Below, piece by piece: positions 15,525 to 24,781 of a DNA stretch of 30,725 nucleotides. Under the pieces are notes generated by a model. It was not told where the DNA came from, made no database searches, and saw only the letters and a list, made by a program, of their open reading frames with translations. The stretch is from contig JAEYSM010000049.1 of the NCBI GenBank assembly GCA_023434665.1, forward strand, positions 1 to 30,725, read 5' to 3'. A program made the position numbers and the translations under genes. This DNA is from Bacteroidota bacterium (GTDB lineage: Bacteria > Bacteroidota > Bacteroidia > Bacteroidales > Lentimicrobiaceae). The number at the start of each line of letters is the position of its first letter. Position 1 is the stretch's first letter.

Positions 15525-17141
15525 ATGTTAAAACGATTAATCAGTGCCATTTTCCGGCGTAATGAAGACCTGAAGGCAATCGTTATGGAATCGCCAATCT
15601 CAATATTGGTCTTCCGGGGTCCGGAATTTGTGGTCGACTTTGCCAACCAGAAAGTGTACAATACCCTTGGCACCAGCCAGCCCCTCGTTGGGCGCCCGGT
15701 TTTTGAGGTACATCCTGAACTCGTAGAACAAGGTTTGGAGGCTCTGCTAAAAAACGTATTTAAAACCGGCCAAACTACGATCATAAAGGAAATGCCCATT
15801 CACCTTAACCACTCAAACAAGGAGTCACTAGTTCTTAACTTCACCCTCCAGCCATTCAGAAATGACAAAGGTATAGTTACCGGTATCATTGCCGTCGGCA
15901 ATGACGTCACCGAACTTGTTGAATCCCGTCGCAGGGTGGAAGAAAATGAGGCCAGATACCACGGTGTGATCGATCTTATGGATCATGGCTTTACAATTAC
16001 CGAAGTAATCTGCGATGAAAACCGAAAACCGGTCGATCTCCTTTTCCTGGAGGCCAATCCGGCATTCGAAAGATTAACCGGATTTAAAGATATCGTCAAT
16101 AGAAGAATCACTGAATTTTTTCCTGATGTTGAACCATTCTGGATCGAATTTTATGCTTCTGTTGCACTATCAGGCAAAAACGCAATAAACACCCAGGAAG
16201 TAAAAGAACTCGGTAAAATATTCGAAACAAATGCTTTCAGGATCGGGGGCCCCGGCAGTATGAAAGTAGCTACTCTGTTCACCGATGTCACCGAAAAGGT
16301 CGCCAAAACAAAAGTACTCGAAAGCTTTAACGAGGCATTGAATAAGGAAGTGCTGAAACGCACAATGCAGCTTCAGAAAATCAATGCCGAGCTAATCCAG
16401 TATGGCCATGCAATGAGCCACGACCTCCATGAACCCGTGAGAAAAATCCAGACTTTTGTCTCCTTGCTTCAGGCAAGCCTTGGTAGTAATATCCGTGCCG
16501 AAGAACAACATTACATCACCCGGATCAATAGCGCCTGCAAGCGACTCAGGGATCTTATTGAAGGAGTTTACGATTATGTTTATATAGAAAATCCTAACTT
16601 CGAATTCTTCGAGGTTAATTTGAATCCACTGTTAGACAAGATACTCGACGATCTGGAGGTGATCATCAAAAAGCAGGAAACCAGGATTAATGTCAGCCAG
16701 CTTCCCCCGGTAAGAGGAATTCCGCAGCTACTCTATCAGCTCTTCTACAACCTCATCTACAACTCCCTCAAATTCAGCAAAAAAGAAGGCACAAGAATCA
16801 TCACCATCAGTGGAAAGGAATTTCAAAACCCTAAAGAAGAAGAAGAAGTACCGGATGTGAACCTGGAAAGTAATGGAACCCCTATTACATCGGATGGTGA
16901 TCCCGTTAAGAGTTATATACAAATCACCGTCAAAGACAATGGCATAGGCTTCGACCCCGAACATGCCGACAAAATATTCAACACCTTCGTGCGACTCCAT
17001 TCCCAAGACACCTACGAAGGAACCGGAATCGGCCTCGCCATCTGCAAAAAAATAGTCGAACGCCACGGCGGCACAATCACAGCCTCAGGCCAACCCAATC
17101 TGGGTGCCGAATTTATAGTCACCCTTCCAAAAATTGACTGA
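15525..17141 (+). CDS. PAS-PAS sensor histidine kinase
   Basis: This is a 538-aa kinase when read from ATG 15525; an in-frame GTG at 15411 would add 38 residues of poor quality. It has two PAS-like domains (about 15-130 and 140-258), a coiled linker, a HisKA domain with phosphoacceptor H299 in AMSHDLHEPVRKIQTF, and a HATPase domain: N box FYNLIYNSLKFSKKE, G1 DNGIGF, G2 GTGIGLAICKKIVERHGG. An acidic insert (PKEEEEVPDVNLESNG) interrupts the early ATPase domain. The SHDLHEP H-box resembles phytochrome-like/Bacteroidota orphan kinases. There is no transmembrane segment, receiver or adjacent response regulator. Confidence 0.9.
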   Translation: MLKRLISAIFRRNEDLKAIVMESPISILVFRGPEFVVDFANQKVYNTLGTSQPLVGRPVFEVHPELVEQGLEALLKNVFKTGQTTIIKEMPIHLNHSNKESLVLNFTLQPFRNDKGIVTGIIAVGNDVTELVESRRRVEENEARYHGVIDLMDHGFTITEVICDENRKPVDLLFLEANPAFERLTGFKDIVNRRITEFFPDVEPFWIEFYASVALSGKNAINTQEVKELGKIFETNAFRIGGPGSMKVATLFTDVTEKVAKTKVLESFNEALNKEVLKRTMQLQKINAELIQYGHAMSHDLHEPVRKIQTFVSLLQASLGSNIRAEEQHYITRINSACKRLRDLIEGVYDYVYIENPNFEFFEVNLNPLLDKILDDLEVIIKKQETRINVSQLPPVRGIPQLLYQLFYNLIYNSLKFSKKEGTRIITISGKEFQNPKEEEEVPDVNLESNGTPITSDGDPVKSYIQITVKDNGIGFDPEHADKIFNTFVRLHSQDTYEGTGIGLAICKKIVERHGGTITASGQPNLGAEFIVTLPKID

Positions 17142-17150
17142 ACAGTCAGG

Positions 17151-17185
17151 AACTCCGAACTCCGAACTCCGAACCCCGAACTCCG
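17151..17185. repeat. Five AACTCCG heptamers between convergent genes
   Basis: AACTCCG is repeated five times with no gaps (fourth copy AACCCCG), followed by AATTC. The array fills most of the 61-bp gap between the histidine kinase stop and the convergent regulator stop. Confidence 0.9.
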
Positions 17186-17202
17186 AATTCAAAACAATCT
17201 CA

Positions 17203-18690
17203 TCACCTCACCAACTCCACCAACAATGCCTCCACTGTCTCAATCCCTTTCTCCTGCAACTTCTTTTTTAACCGCATCTTGCAAACCCTCACGCTTTGAG
17301 GCGAAATGCCAAGCGTATTGGCCATTTCACGGCCCGACAAATCAAGGTAAATCAGCACCAACAGCCTCTCCTCTGCTTCTGTTAAGCTTAGCGCATGCTG
17401 TTTTATCCTGGTGAAAAAACCCGGGTATATTGCTTTAAACTTAGCCTTGAAAATTATCCAATCCTCATCTGTCAGTATCTTTTGCTCAAGCAATTGTTCG
17501 ACCTGAGAATCCGAAACCCCCACTGATACGGCAGTCTTTGTCACCTCATCCTGCATTTTGTTTAATATGGCATTCTTCCGCGTCAGGTCAATAATGTATC
17601 CTTTGAGCTCCTGCTCTTTCACTTCAATGATCTTAGCGGCATTCAGTAATTCCCGCTCCAGATTCTCCTTCCTGAATTTTATCCTCATCAGATATCTGTA
17701 CACGAAAAAGGCTGCCACTATTATGATTATCAGGGCCGAAATCCCTATTAGCCAGTTGCGGTTCACTGCCAGAATTTTTTCCTTCCGGAGATTCTCGATC
17801 TGCAGATTTTTTACCTCGGCACCTAACTCTGCCTGCAACTCGGCAAGGCGATGCGACTGGTTGATAATCATTATCTTATTATTCAGCTGATTGTATAACT
17901 TGTAATACTTTAATGCTGAATCCGGTTTCCCGAAAACTTCATATATCTGCGACAACTTCTGATAGGCTTCACTAATCCTCAAATCGCTCTCCATCATCCT
18001 GCTGATCTTAAGACTCTGGCCGGCGGCTTCTAAGGCATCATGCATCCGCCCTTCGCGCTGAAATATATCAGCCAGATTGTACCATGTGGCAGCTTCCCCG
18101 TCTTTGTACTCAATTTTTTTGTACTGCACTAATGCTTCCTCATAATATATCCGGGCAGAATCAAGTCTTCCCATGTTCTTAAAAATCTGCCCCTGATTGT
18201 TACAGGCAATTCCTAACTCACGGTAACTATGGTTATTTCTGAAAATCTCTATGGCCAAATTATTATGCCTGAATGCAAGTATAAAGTCGCCCTGTTCTTT
18301 ATGAACCAAACCGATATTGGTATGTGTGAGCCCCAACAACAATTGCATACCATGCTTTTCAGCAAGTTCAGCACTCTGCACGTAACTCTGCATGGCGTCT
18401 TCGTTATTTCCTAATCGCCAGTAAACAAGTCCCAGCGTGTTCAAAACCATTGCCATCTGTTCTTCATACCCGCCTTTATGGGCCAACTCATAAGCTTTGG
18501 TAATATGGTCGAGTGCTTTCTGAAAATTTCCTGCACTCCATTCATCCACCGCCTGTCGGTTTATTCCCTCGATCACCGTAACCGATACAGTGTCCCTTGA
18601 TAAAGCTATTGATGAAAGTGGCGCGGCTGCTACCATAATAAACAGCAGCAGCCTACTCCATTTCTGAATAAATTCCTGTCCGAAAATCAT
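17203..18690 (-). CDS. TPR-transmembrane-HTH (LuxR-type) regulator
   Basis: This 495-aa protein has an N-terminal signal or anchor (LLLFIMVAAAPLSSIALS) and about six clear TPRs (residues 45-290; for example AMVLNTLGLVYWRLGNNEDAMQSY and AATWYNLADIFQREGRMHDALEAA). It continues with a coiled coil, a transmembrane helix near 311-333 (WLIGISALIIIIVAAFFVYRYLM), another coiled coil and a C-terminal HTH: LSLTEAEERLLVLIYLDLSGREMANTLGISPQSVRVCKMRLKKKL. TPRs are expected in the periplasm and the HTH in the cytoplasm. It follows the 978-aa T9SS propeller gene by 49 bp with no promoter seen between them, so they form the second propeller/regulator pair of this window. Confidence 0.91.
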   Translation of the reverse strand: MIFGQEFIQKWSRLLLFIMVAAAPLSSIALSRDTVSVTVIEGINRQAVDEWSAGNFQKALDHITKAYELAHKGGYEEQMAMVLNTLGLVYWRLGNNEDAMQSYVQSAELAEKHGMQLLLGLTHTNIGLVHKEQGDFILAFRHNNLAIEIFRNNHSYRELGIACNNQGQIFKNMGRLDSARIYYEEALVQYKKIEYKDGEAATWYNLADIFQREGRMHDALEAAGQSLKISRMMESDLRISEAYQKLSQIYEVFGKPDSALKYYKLYNQLNNKIMIINQSHRLAELQAELGAEVKNLQIENLRKEKILAVNRNWLIGISALIIIIVAAFFVYRYLMRIKFRKENLERELLNAAKIIEVKEQELKGYIIDLTRKNAILNKMQDEVTKTAVSVGVSDSQVEQLLEQKILTDEDWIIFKAKFKAIYPGFFTRIKQHALSLTEAEERLLVLIYLDLSGREMANTLGISPQSVRVCKMRLKKKLQEKGIETVEALLVELVR

Positions 18691-18739
18691 TTATTCACTT
18701 TCTTAATAATGCACACCGCCAACACCGGCAGTCTGATGC

Positions 18740-21676
18740 TTAATTCACTACAAACTTACCCGATTCCTTCATAATCCCACATCTCACATTAAAAATATAC
18801 ATCCCCTTTTGCAATTCCGAAACGTCAATTTTTACCTGGTTTGCTCCCCCGGGCATAAACCCGATGAATGGCACCATCACAGTCCGTCCGCTCACATCAA
18901 GCACTTCAATGCTTACATCTGCACCTCTGTCAAGCGTAATCGGTAATACAGCAAATTCTTTAACAGGATTCGGATATACCTGTCCTGCAAGTTTCGCTTC
19001 GGTAAGTACCGGTTCTTTGATTCCAACAGCCACATGCTCAGCCTCGAAAAAATAAAATCCGCCAAACTGCGCCATTTCATTCGAAATCTTTCCCGACAAC
19101 AATAATCTTCCGTCATTCATCGGCAAAAGCATGCATGGATAAAAATCCGATAATTCAGGACCATAATACTTCTCCTCGCTCATTTGCCCGTCAAATGTCA
19201 GTTTTACCAATGTTCCCAATGGCATGGCACCGGCCGAGAAGTAAGGTTTCATGGGATAAGGCGACGAGGTCATCTGAGTGTAAAGGTATAAGTTATCGGC
19301 TGCATCAACATGAATATCTCTGTAAAACCTGAAATATTCAGTCTCATAAACCTCTATCAAATTGCCGTCAGTGTTGTATTTCACCAAAATAACCTTATTA
19401 TCCACACCATCTATAACGCTAAAGCCCGACACAATAATATCTCCGGTACTTAATTGAACGGTATTGTATGAACTCACACGTCGTCCGCTTTCCATGAAAT
19501 ACTGTTTCCACATCTGCTCACCTGCTTCATCAAGTTTCATCACAAGCATCTGCTGATGACCATTCGACCTGTCTTCAATATATCCGTTAACAAAAATATC
19601 GCCGTTTGAGGATATAAATACCGACTCGCCCACAGTATTCATGCCCTCTTCGGGGAAGGAGCTCATCCATAACAACTCACCCGACGGGGAATATTTTAAT
19701 ATTGTTATGTCAGTTTCCTGACTGATCCATCCTCCTGTTCCCGCTTTTCCGGTCAGATATATATTACCGGTTTCATCCGTGACCACTTCTCCAACATTGT
19801 GAAGTTCATCAGAATAGCCCGGCCTATTGTCATAAGCTGTCCATAAATCCTCTCCCGAAGCGGCGATCTTACGGGTAAAAAACTGCATTGTGCCTTCGTA
19901 TTCACCGCTTCCCGCCATGATAAAATTACCATCATTATCAAGCGTAAACACCTCATAGATGTGGGTCCCGGGCATTTCTTCCTTCTCCCATTGCAAGACA
20001 CCCTCAGTATTATATTTCTTTATCCTTATCGGACCACCATACTCGGCTCCGAGAAACACATAAGCATCTCCATTGTCAGCCACTCTCATCTGGATTCCAT
20101 TAGCTTCATTGCCGTTTAAACCACTTAATAACTTTTCCCATTCAAGCGAGCCGGTGGAATTATACTTTGAAACCACATAAACCCTATACAGGTCGGTTCC
20201 AATGATCGTATCATACATCCCGGTAAGATAGGTGTTATTCTGATCATCATTAAAGGTTGAAAGAAGCTCAATTGCCGAAGCACCGTTTTTGCCAAACCTG
20301 AAGTCCCACTCAAAACCTTCACCACTAAAAGCAACCTTCGTTACCTCGAAAACGCCACCGATTTCTGTGTAGAAAGCATTAAATGTCATGTAGATATTAC
20401 CGGCTGCATCTGCCGATAACTGCTGATACTCAGTAAAAGATCCAAAAGCGGTGTTCTCGATATTGTAAACCCATTCATCAGTTACATTTCCGCCTGCGTC
20501 GTAGCGGATGGCTTTTAACCGGTTATTAAAAGTCTCGCTGTCATAACCCAGACCCGAAATTACCGGATTGCCTGAAGCATCAAGTACAAACAACGAAAAT
20601 CGTATATCTATCAGATCGTTGGTCACCTGGGTCCAATTCTCTGTCCCATCATAATTATAGGAAATAAGGAGTGTTCCGTCATCAACCCAATCGCCGAAAT
20701 GACGTCCGGCCACATAAACAGCATTCTCTCCGTTCTCGATAAAAAATCCCTGCGACCACTCACCCACGGCAGTTTTCTCCCACATAAGTTCTCCTGTCGG
20801 TCCATATTTCAGGGTGTGCATTTTTGGATTGCTTAAATCCAGTATCCCTGTAACATACCAGTTGCCATCCTCATCACCGGTAATACCGCGGGCACTGGAA
20901 TTTATCAGGTCACTCCCCCCGGGCTCATACAAATCGTCCCACAAAACATCACCTGCCTCATTATATACTATAGTATAAAAGCACTGATAATACTGATCGT
21001 TGCCGTGATACCCGGTTATACCGATGTTTCCGTCAGCACTTACGTGGATATCTTTCGGTTCAATATACGAATCAACGAGATTATTTTCCATCACCTTAGC
21101 CCATGAAAGCGAACCCGATGCATTATATTTCAGCGTTAACCACGAAGTGTTCGAACCTGTATAAGTAATACCCGTTATTATGATATCTCCGCCGGCATCA
21201 GTTATAACCTTATATGGAACATCCATAAACTGTTGCGTTCCTGCATACAGCGACTCCCAAATGGTAGTACCATCCGAAGCATCCAGCTTCATTGTCAGCA
21301 TATCCATGTCATGACCATTCCATTTAACTCCTGATACGATAACATTTTCCGCCTCATCAAGCGTAATTGCCAGACCATAATCTGAACTATATGTGGTTCC
21401 GGGTAACCGCTTTTCCCATACAAGCGACCCGCTCTCATCGATACAAATAACCTGAAATTTGCCTGAAGCCTCATCAAAATCAGCACTTGTCCCTGTTACA
21501 AAAGTGAAACCTTCTGATGATGTTACCGAAGCAAAAGGCACATCCATTCCCTTATCGGGATGTGTATAAAAATCATACCCTGCATCTTGCCTTAAAACAC
21601 CCTGCCCCGAGCTCTTAAAAACGCCGGCTACCATGATAAGAGCAGCAACAGCGATAAAATAAAATTTAGATGTCAT
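18740..21676 (-). CDS. Large T9SS-exported beta-propeller (SBBP-like) protein
   Basis: This 978-aa protein has a signal peptide (MTSKFYFIAVAALIMVAGVFKSSGQ) and about fifteen repeats of the pattern D-xGNxxxTGxxxxxxxxD-xxxxKYNxxGxLxWxxxx. Examples are IIITGITYTGSNTSWLTLKYN, WYVTGILDLSNPKMHTLKYG, NTYLTGMYDTIIGTDLYRVY and IYLTGKAGTGGWISQETDIT. This suggests two propellers in tandem. A type A T9SS sorting domain closes it (QVYPNPVKEFAVLPITL ... VSELQKGMYIFNVRCG ... GKFVVN). It is non-enzymatic as far as can be seen and is probably surface-exposed. The next gene on the strand is the 495-aa TPR-TM-HTH regulator. Confidence 0.88.
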   Translation of the reverse strand: MTSKFYFIAVAALIMVAGVFKSSGQGVLRQDAGYDFYTHPDKGMDVPFASVTSSEGFTFVTGTSADFDEASGKFQVICIDESGSLVWEKRLPGTTYSSDYGLAITLDEAENVIVSGVKWNGHDMDMLTMKLDASDGTTIWESLYAGTQQFMDVPYKVITDAGGDIIITGITYTGSNTSWLTLKYNASGSLSWAKVMENNLVDSYIEPKDIHVSADGNIGITGYHGNDQYYQCFYTIVYNEAGDVLWDDLYEPGGSDLINSSARGITGDEDGNWYVTGILDLSNPKMHTLKYGPTGELMWEKTAVGEWSQGFFIENGENAVYVAGRHFGDWVDDGTLLISYNYDGTENWTQVTNDLIDIRFSLFVLDASGNPVISGLGYDSETFNNRLKAIRYDAGGNVTDEWVYNIENTAFGSFTEYQQLSADAAGNIYMTFNAFYTEIGGVFEVTKVAFSGEGFEWDFRFGKNGASAIELLSTFNDDQNNTYLTGMYDTIIGTDLYRVYVVSKYNSTGSLEWEKLLSGLNGNEANGIQMRVADNGDAYVFLGAEYGGPIRIKKYNTEGVLQWEKEEMPGTHIYEVFTLDNDGNFIMAGSGEYEGTMQFFTRKIAASGEDLWTAYDNRPGYSDELHNVGEVVTDETGNIYLTGKAGTGGWISQETDITILKYSPSGELLWMSSFPEEGMNTVGESVFISSNGDIFVNGYIEDRSNGHQQMLVMKLDEAGEQMWKQYFMESGRRVSSYNTVQLSTGDIIVSGFSVIDGVDNKVILVKYNTDGNLIEVYETEYFRFYRDIHVDAADNLYLYTQMTSSPYPMKPYFSAGAMPLGTLVKLTFDGQMSEEKYYGPELSDFYPCMLLPMNDGRLLLSGKISNEMAQFGGFYFFEAEHVAVGIKEPVLTEAKLAGQVYPNPVKEFAVLPITLDRGADVSIEVLDVSGRTVMVPFIGFMPGGANQVKIDVSELQKGMYIFNVRCGIMKESGKFVVN

Positions 21677-21743
21677 AGTCTATCTATTTAAATTAGCAAA
21701 TAAAAGTAACACCCTAACCAGGCTGTCACAGAATTATTACGGC

Positions 21744-21751
21744 CAAAAATA
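21744..21751 (-). promoter_or_regulatory. Putative -7 element for the 978-aa propeller gene
   Basis: The minus strand reads TATTTTTG, matching TAnnTTTG, about 68 bp upstream of the ATG. No -33 TTG at the usual distance is evident. Confidence 0.35.
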
Positions 21752-21796
21752 TAACAACCACCCTCCTAAACCGCTAAAACCATGTTGACAAAAGTG

Positions 21797-21826
21797 TTGA
21801 CAATGGTGCATTAAGCCTTATCTTTG
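21797..21826 (+). promoter_or_regulatory. Promoter of the AbgT-family transporter gene
   Basis: TTG at 21797-21799, 19 bp spacer, then TATCTTTG at 21819-21826. This is a complete match to the Bacteroidota housekeeping promoter. The -33 is inside the second of two TGTTGACAA copies (21783 and 21795), so a regulator could bind there. It excludes a start at the TTG within the -7 box and supports ATG 21851. Confidence 0.75.
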
Positions 21827-21850
21827 TTTTATATTCCAAACTTCTGTACT

Positions 21851-23377
21851 ATGAAACAAGCCGGGAATAAGCTATTCTCCAGATTCCTGACTATTGTCGA
21901 AAAAGGTGGCAACATGCTGCCAAATCCCGCCAGCCTCTTTGCATTATTCGCACTTACGGTGCTGGTATTCTCATTCATCGGCCAGGCACTGCAATGGCAG
22001 GCCATCCATCCGGCAACGGCCGAAATAGTTAAAGTCAACAACCTGCTATCAACCGAGGGCTTCAGGCGAATAATCCTCGAAATGGTCGAAAATTACGTCG
22101 GTTTTGCACCCCTGGGCATTGTCATGGTGGCACTGCTGGGCATCGGCATCGCCGAAAGCAGCGGCCTGATAAGTACCGTGATCAGAATCCTGGTGCTCAA
22201 ATCGCCCGCCCGACTGCTCACCTTCATGGTGGTGTTTTCAGGCATCCTGTCAAACGTAGCCAGCGACCTGGGATATCTCCTGCTCATCCCGCTTGCCGGC
22301 GTTATCTTTCATTCAGTCGGCAGACACCCAATCGCAGGCATGGCAGCAGCTTTCGCGGGTGTCTCCGGAGGTTTCAGCGCCAACCTGGTCATCGGAACCA
22401 TCGACCCCCTCCTGGCCGGCCTTTCAACCGAAGCCGCCCGCATACTCGACCCCGCATACTATGTGCTGCCCACCGCCAATTACTACTTCATGGTAGCATC
22501 CACCGTGCTGCTTTCCATCCTGGGAACAGTGGTAACCGAACGAATCGTCGAACCACGTCTGGGTAAATATACAGGCGATGTGCCGGCCGAAGAAATCAAA
22601 TCACTTACCCGCCTCGAAAAGAAAGGACTGTTATGGACCGGTGTTACGGCACTGGCGTGGACTGCACTGATTTTAACAGGACTCATTCCCGATCACGGCT
22701 TCCTAAGAGGGACCGACAATTCCATACTCCATTCGCCGCTCATCAAGGGATTTATAGCATTTCTTTTCCTCGGTGCCGCATCACTCGGAATAGTGTACGG
22801 GGCAGTAACAGGTAAATTCCGAAACGACAACGACGTGGTGAAAGGAATGGCCGAAAGCTTCAAATCGCTGGCCTTCTTCCTTGTACTCGTATTCTTTGCC
22901 GCACAATTCGTAGCCTATTTCAAATGGAGCAACCTCGGACTGGTGCTTGCCATCAACGGAGCCCATTTCCTGCAGAACGCCGATCTCAGTGTGGTTTGGT
23001 TGATCATCCTTTTTGTACTCTTCTCAGGCTTCATCAACCTGTTTATGGGCAGTGCTTCGGCCAAATGGGCCATCATGGGGCCCGTGTTCATCCCCATGTT
23101 CATGCTGCTCGGATATTCCCCCGAACTGTCACAAGCTATCTACAGGGTCGGCGATTCGGTCACCAACATCATCTCACCCATGATGAGCTTCTTCGCCCTC
23201 ATCATCGTTTACTTCGAAAAATATCAGAAAAACATGGGCATCGGCACCCTCATATCAACCATGATTCCCTATACACTGATTTTCACCATATTCTGGATGC
23301 TACTGCTCATATTATGGGTAACTTTCAATGTTCCGCTCGGCCCCGAAGCCCCGATAATTTATACAACCCCAAAATAG
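21851..23377 (+). CDS. abgT: AbgT-family transporter (p-aminobenzoyl-glutamate type)
   Basis: This 508-aa polytopic inner-membrane protein is about the family length. AbgT signatures are clear: GNMLPNPASLFALFAL at the N-terminus, MVENYVGFAPLGIVMVALLGIGIAE, SNVASDLGYLLLIPLAG, AGVSGGFSANLVIGTIDPLLAGLS, and late LFMGSASAKWAIMGPVFIPMFMLLGYSPE with YRVGDSVTNIISPMMSFF. Known members import p-aminobenzoyl-glutamate (AbgT) or export antimetabolites (MtrF, YdaH). No abgA/abgB peptidase genes are adjacent, so the substrate is open. The start follows a strong promoter, giving a leader of about 20 nt. The stop lies inside a hairpin, followed by a strong terminator. GC content is visibly higher than in the genes to its left. 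Confidence 0.93.
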   Translation: MKQAGNKLFSRFLTIVEKGGNMLPNPASLFALFALTVLVFSFIGQALQWQAIHPATAEIVKVNNLLSTEGFRRIILEMVENYVGFAPLGIVMVALLGIGIAESSGLISTVIRILVLKSPARLLTFMVVFSGILSNVASDLGYLLLIPLAGVIFHSVGRHPIAGMAAAFAGVSGGFSANLVIGTIDPLLAGLSTEAARILDPAYYVLPTANYYFMVASTVLLSILGTVVTERIVEPRLGKYTGDVPAEEIKSLTRLEKKGLLWTGVTALAWTALILTGLIPDHGFLRGTDNSILHSPLIKGFIAFLFLGAASLGIVYGAVTGKFRNDNDVVKGMAESFKSLAFFLVLVFFAAQFVAYFKWSNLGLVLAINGAHFLQNADLSVVWLIILFVLFSGFINLFMGSASAKWAIMGPVFIPMFMLLGYSPELSQAIYRVGDSVTNIISPMMSFFALIIVYFEKYQKNMGIGTLISTMIPYTLIFTIFWMLLLILWVTFNVPLGPEAPIIYTTPK

Positions 23378-23396
23378 TCATTCAATTGACTATTTT
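23371..23396. repeat. Inverted repeat over the abgT stop codon
   Basis: AAAATAGTCA (23371-23380) and TGACTATTTT (23387-23396) form a perfect 10-bp stem with loop TTCAAT. The stop codon TAG is in the left arm. It is AT-rich and followed by AATG, and probably assists the terminator just downstream. Confidence 0.7.
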
Positions 23397-23407
23397 AATG
23401 TAAATTC

Positions 23408-23429
23408 AGTCAATACATTGACTTTTTTT
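23408..23429 (+). terminator. Rho-independent terminator after abgT
   Basis: AGTCAAT (23408-23414) pairs with ATTGACT (23417-23423) across a 2-nt loop and is followed by seven Ts. It ends 2 bp before the stop of the convergent membrane-protein gene. Confidence 0.75.
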
Positions 23430-23430
23430 A

Positions 23431-23982
23431 CTATAAAGCAAATTTCGCTGCCATTTTATGCCCGATCAAACCTAAAATAGCCCACGGAACGATGGCATCG
23501 GCAAAATGGGCAAATATATCGGGGGCTTTGTACCAGATAAAATTGGTGTAGGGAACAAAGAAAAATCCGATCATTCCAACTGCCAGTGCCAGGTAAAGCC
23601 TGTTCAGCAGGGTAGGACTTTTTTGCTGGATAAACAGCCAGAACAGAAGGAAAGAGATCACGAAACAAACCAGAAAACCCCTGATCATATTCACGGGCAT
23701 ACTCATGGCATTTGTTTCATGATAGTTGATCACAGCCCAGGGCTCACCCTCCATTTGCTCCATTATTTCCTGTTGTTGTTCCATACTCAACGATGGATCA
23801 GGCTGTCCGAGGAAGTACATACCCTCAGTAAGTCCCTGTTTTACACACTCCTGCAAAATACTGTCCTGCGCCGGAGTGTACCGGGCTGCCGACTTATGAA
23901 AATTAGGCATCGCATACGAAAGGAACTGCCAGGCGAATATTATAACCGCCCCGATTAATGAGAAAAGTAATTTTGTTTTCAT
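23431..23982 (-). CDS. Multi-pass membrane protein of unknown function
   Basis: This 183-aa protein has an N-terminal membrane segment (LLFSLIGAVIIFAWQFLSYAM) and a roughly 75-residue probably periplasmic loop (YTPAQDSILQECVKQGLTEGMYFLG ... EGEPWAVINYHET). Three further membrane segments follow (IRGFLVCFVISFLLFWLFI, LYLALAVGMIGFFFVPY, IVPWAILGLIGHKMAAKF). Similar proteins are, from memory, conserved hypotheticals in Bacteroidota; I cannot name a function. It is convergent with abgT and preceded by a TATATTTG -7 element. Confidence 0.75.
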   Translation of the reverse strand: MKTKLLFSLIGAVIIFAWQFLSYAMPNFHKSAARYTPAQDSILQECVKQGLTEGMYFLGQPDPSLSMEQQQEIMEQMEGEPWAVINYHETNAMSMPVNMIRGFLVCFVISFLLFWLFIQQKSPTLLNRLYLALAVGMIGFFFVPYTNFIWYKAPDIFAHFADAIVPWAILGLIGHKMAAKFAL

Positions 23983-24001
23983 GTTTTGGTGATTTTAATT
24001 T

Positions 24002-24009
24002 CAAATATA
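24002..24009 (-). promoter_or_regulatory. Putative -7 element for the 183-aa membrane protein gene
   Basis: The minus strand reads TATATTTG, matching TAnnTTTG, about 20 bp upstream of the ATG at 23982, giving a short leader. Confidence 0.5.
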
Positions 24010-24058
24010 CGAAACAAATTATAAAATCTTAACTTTACCACAACCAACAACCACGACA

Positions 24059-24757
24059 ATGAAAAACACCACCCCATTTGCCCGTACCGGTTACATAATG
24101 TGGCTCTCGTTATCAGTGATCACATTCATAACCTTCGCCATCGCCATCCTCACGCCGCCACTCTCCGGACCCCTTTGTCCTGCAGATTGCTTTCAATACC
24201 CATTCCTTGACATCGCCTCACGATTCCCCCGCGATTACTACTGGATGTACACCGCCATACTTCTTTACATTGTTTACATAGCATGCCTGGTCGTGCTTCA
24301 CCAAAGCACACGCAAAAGCAAGAAATTTCTGAGCCACACCGCATTGCTGTTCGGCTTTGCCGGATCCCTCATACTCATAACAGACTATTTCCTTCAGATA
24401 ACCGTCATACAACCGGCACTCCTCAACAACGAAACCGATGGCATCTCCATGCTCACACAATACAACCCACACGGAGTATTCATTGCCCTGGAAGAACTGG
24501 GCTATCTGCTCATCAGCATCACATTCCTGCTGTATGCGCTCCTCTTTAAAGGCAAAGGCCTCAACCGCGCTGTAAAGATAGTTTTCCTCACAGGCTTCAT
24601 CCTCAACCTGCTGGCCCTGTTACTCACCTGCCTTGCATACGGCATCCACAGAGAATATTACTACGAAATCGCCGCCATCTCAATAGTGTGGCTGGTTTTC
24701 ATTCCAAATGGCGCGATGATAGCCTTGCTTTTTAAGCGTCTTACGCGAAAACCGTGA
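24059..24757 (+). CDS. Integral membrane protein of unknown function
   Basis: This 232-aa protein has about six to seven membrane helices: IMWLSLSVITFITFAIAIL, YYWMYTAILLYIVYIACLVVL, LSHTALLFGFAGSLILITDYF, LEELGYLLISITFLLYALLF, AVKIVFLTGFILNLLALLLTCL and IAAISIVWLVFIPNGAMIALLF. A first extracytoplasmic loop carries two cysteines (LCPADCFQYPF). It has no recognised catalytic motif. It diverges from the 183-aa membrane protein gene across 76 bp and has no obvious operon partner. Confidence 0.75.
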   Translation: MKNTTPFARTGYIMWLSLSVITFITFAIAILTPPLSGPLCPADCFQYPFLDIASRFPRDYYWMYTAILLYIVYIACLVVLHQSTRKSKKFLSHTALLFGFAGSLILITDYFLQITVIQPALLNNETDGISMLTQYNPHGVFIALEELGYLLISITFLLYALLFKGKGLNRAVKIVFLTGFILNLLALLLTCLAYGIHREYYYEIAAISIVWLVFIPNGAMIALLFKRLTRKP

Positions 24758-24781
24758 TCTTTTGGTACTTTTCCCATCCAG

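Noticed and set aside
21824..21850. Start of the AbgT-family gene at TTG 21824
   Set aside because: That TTG is part of the -7 box of a complete promoter; ATG 21851 matches the family N-terminus.
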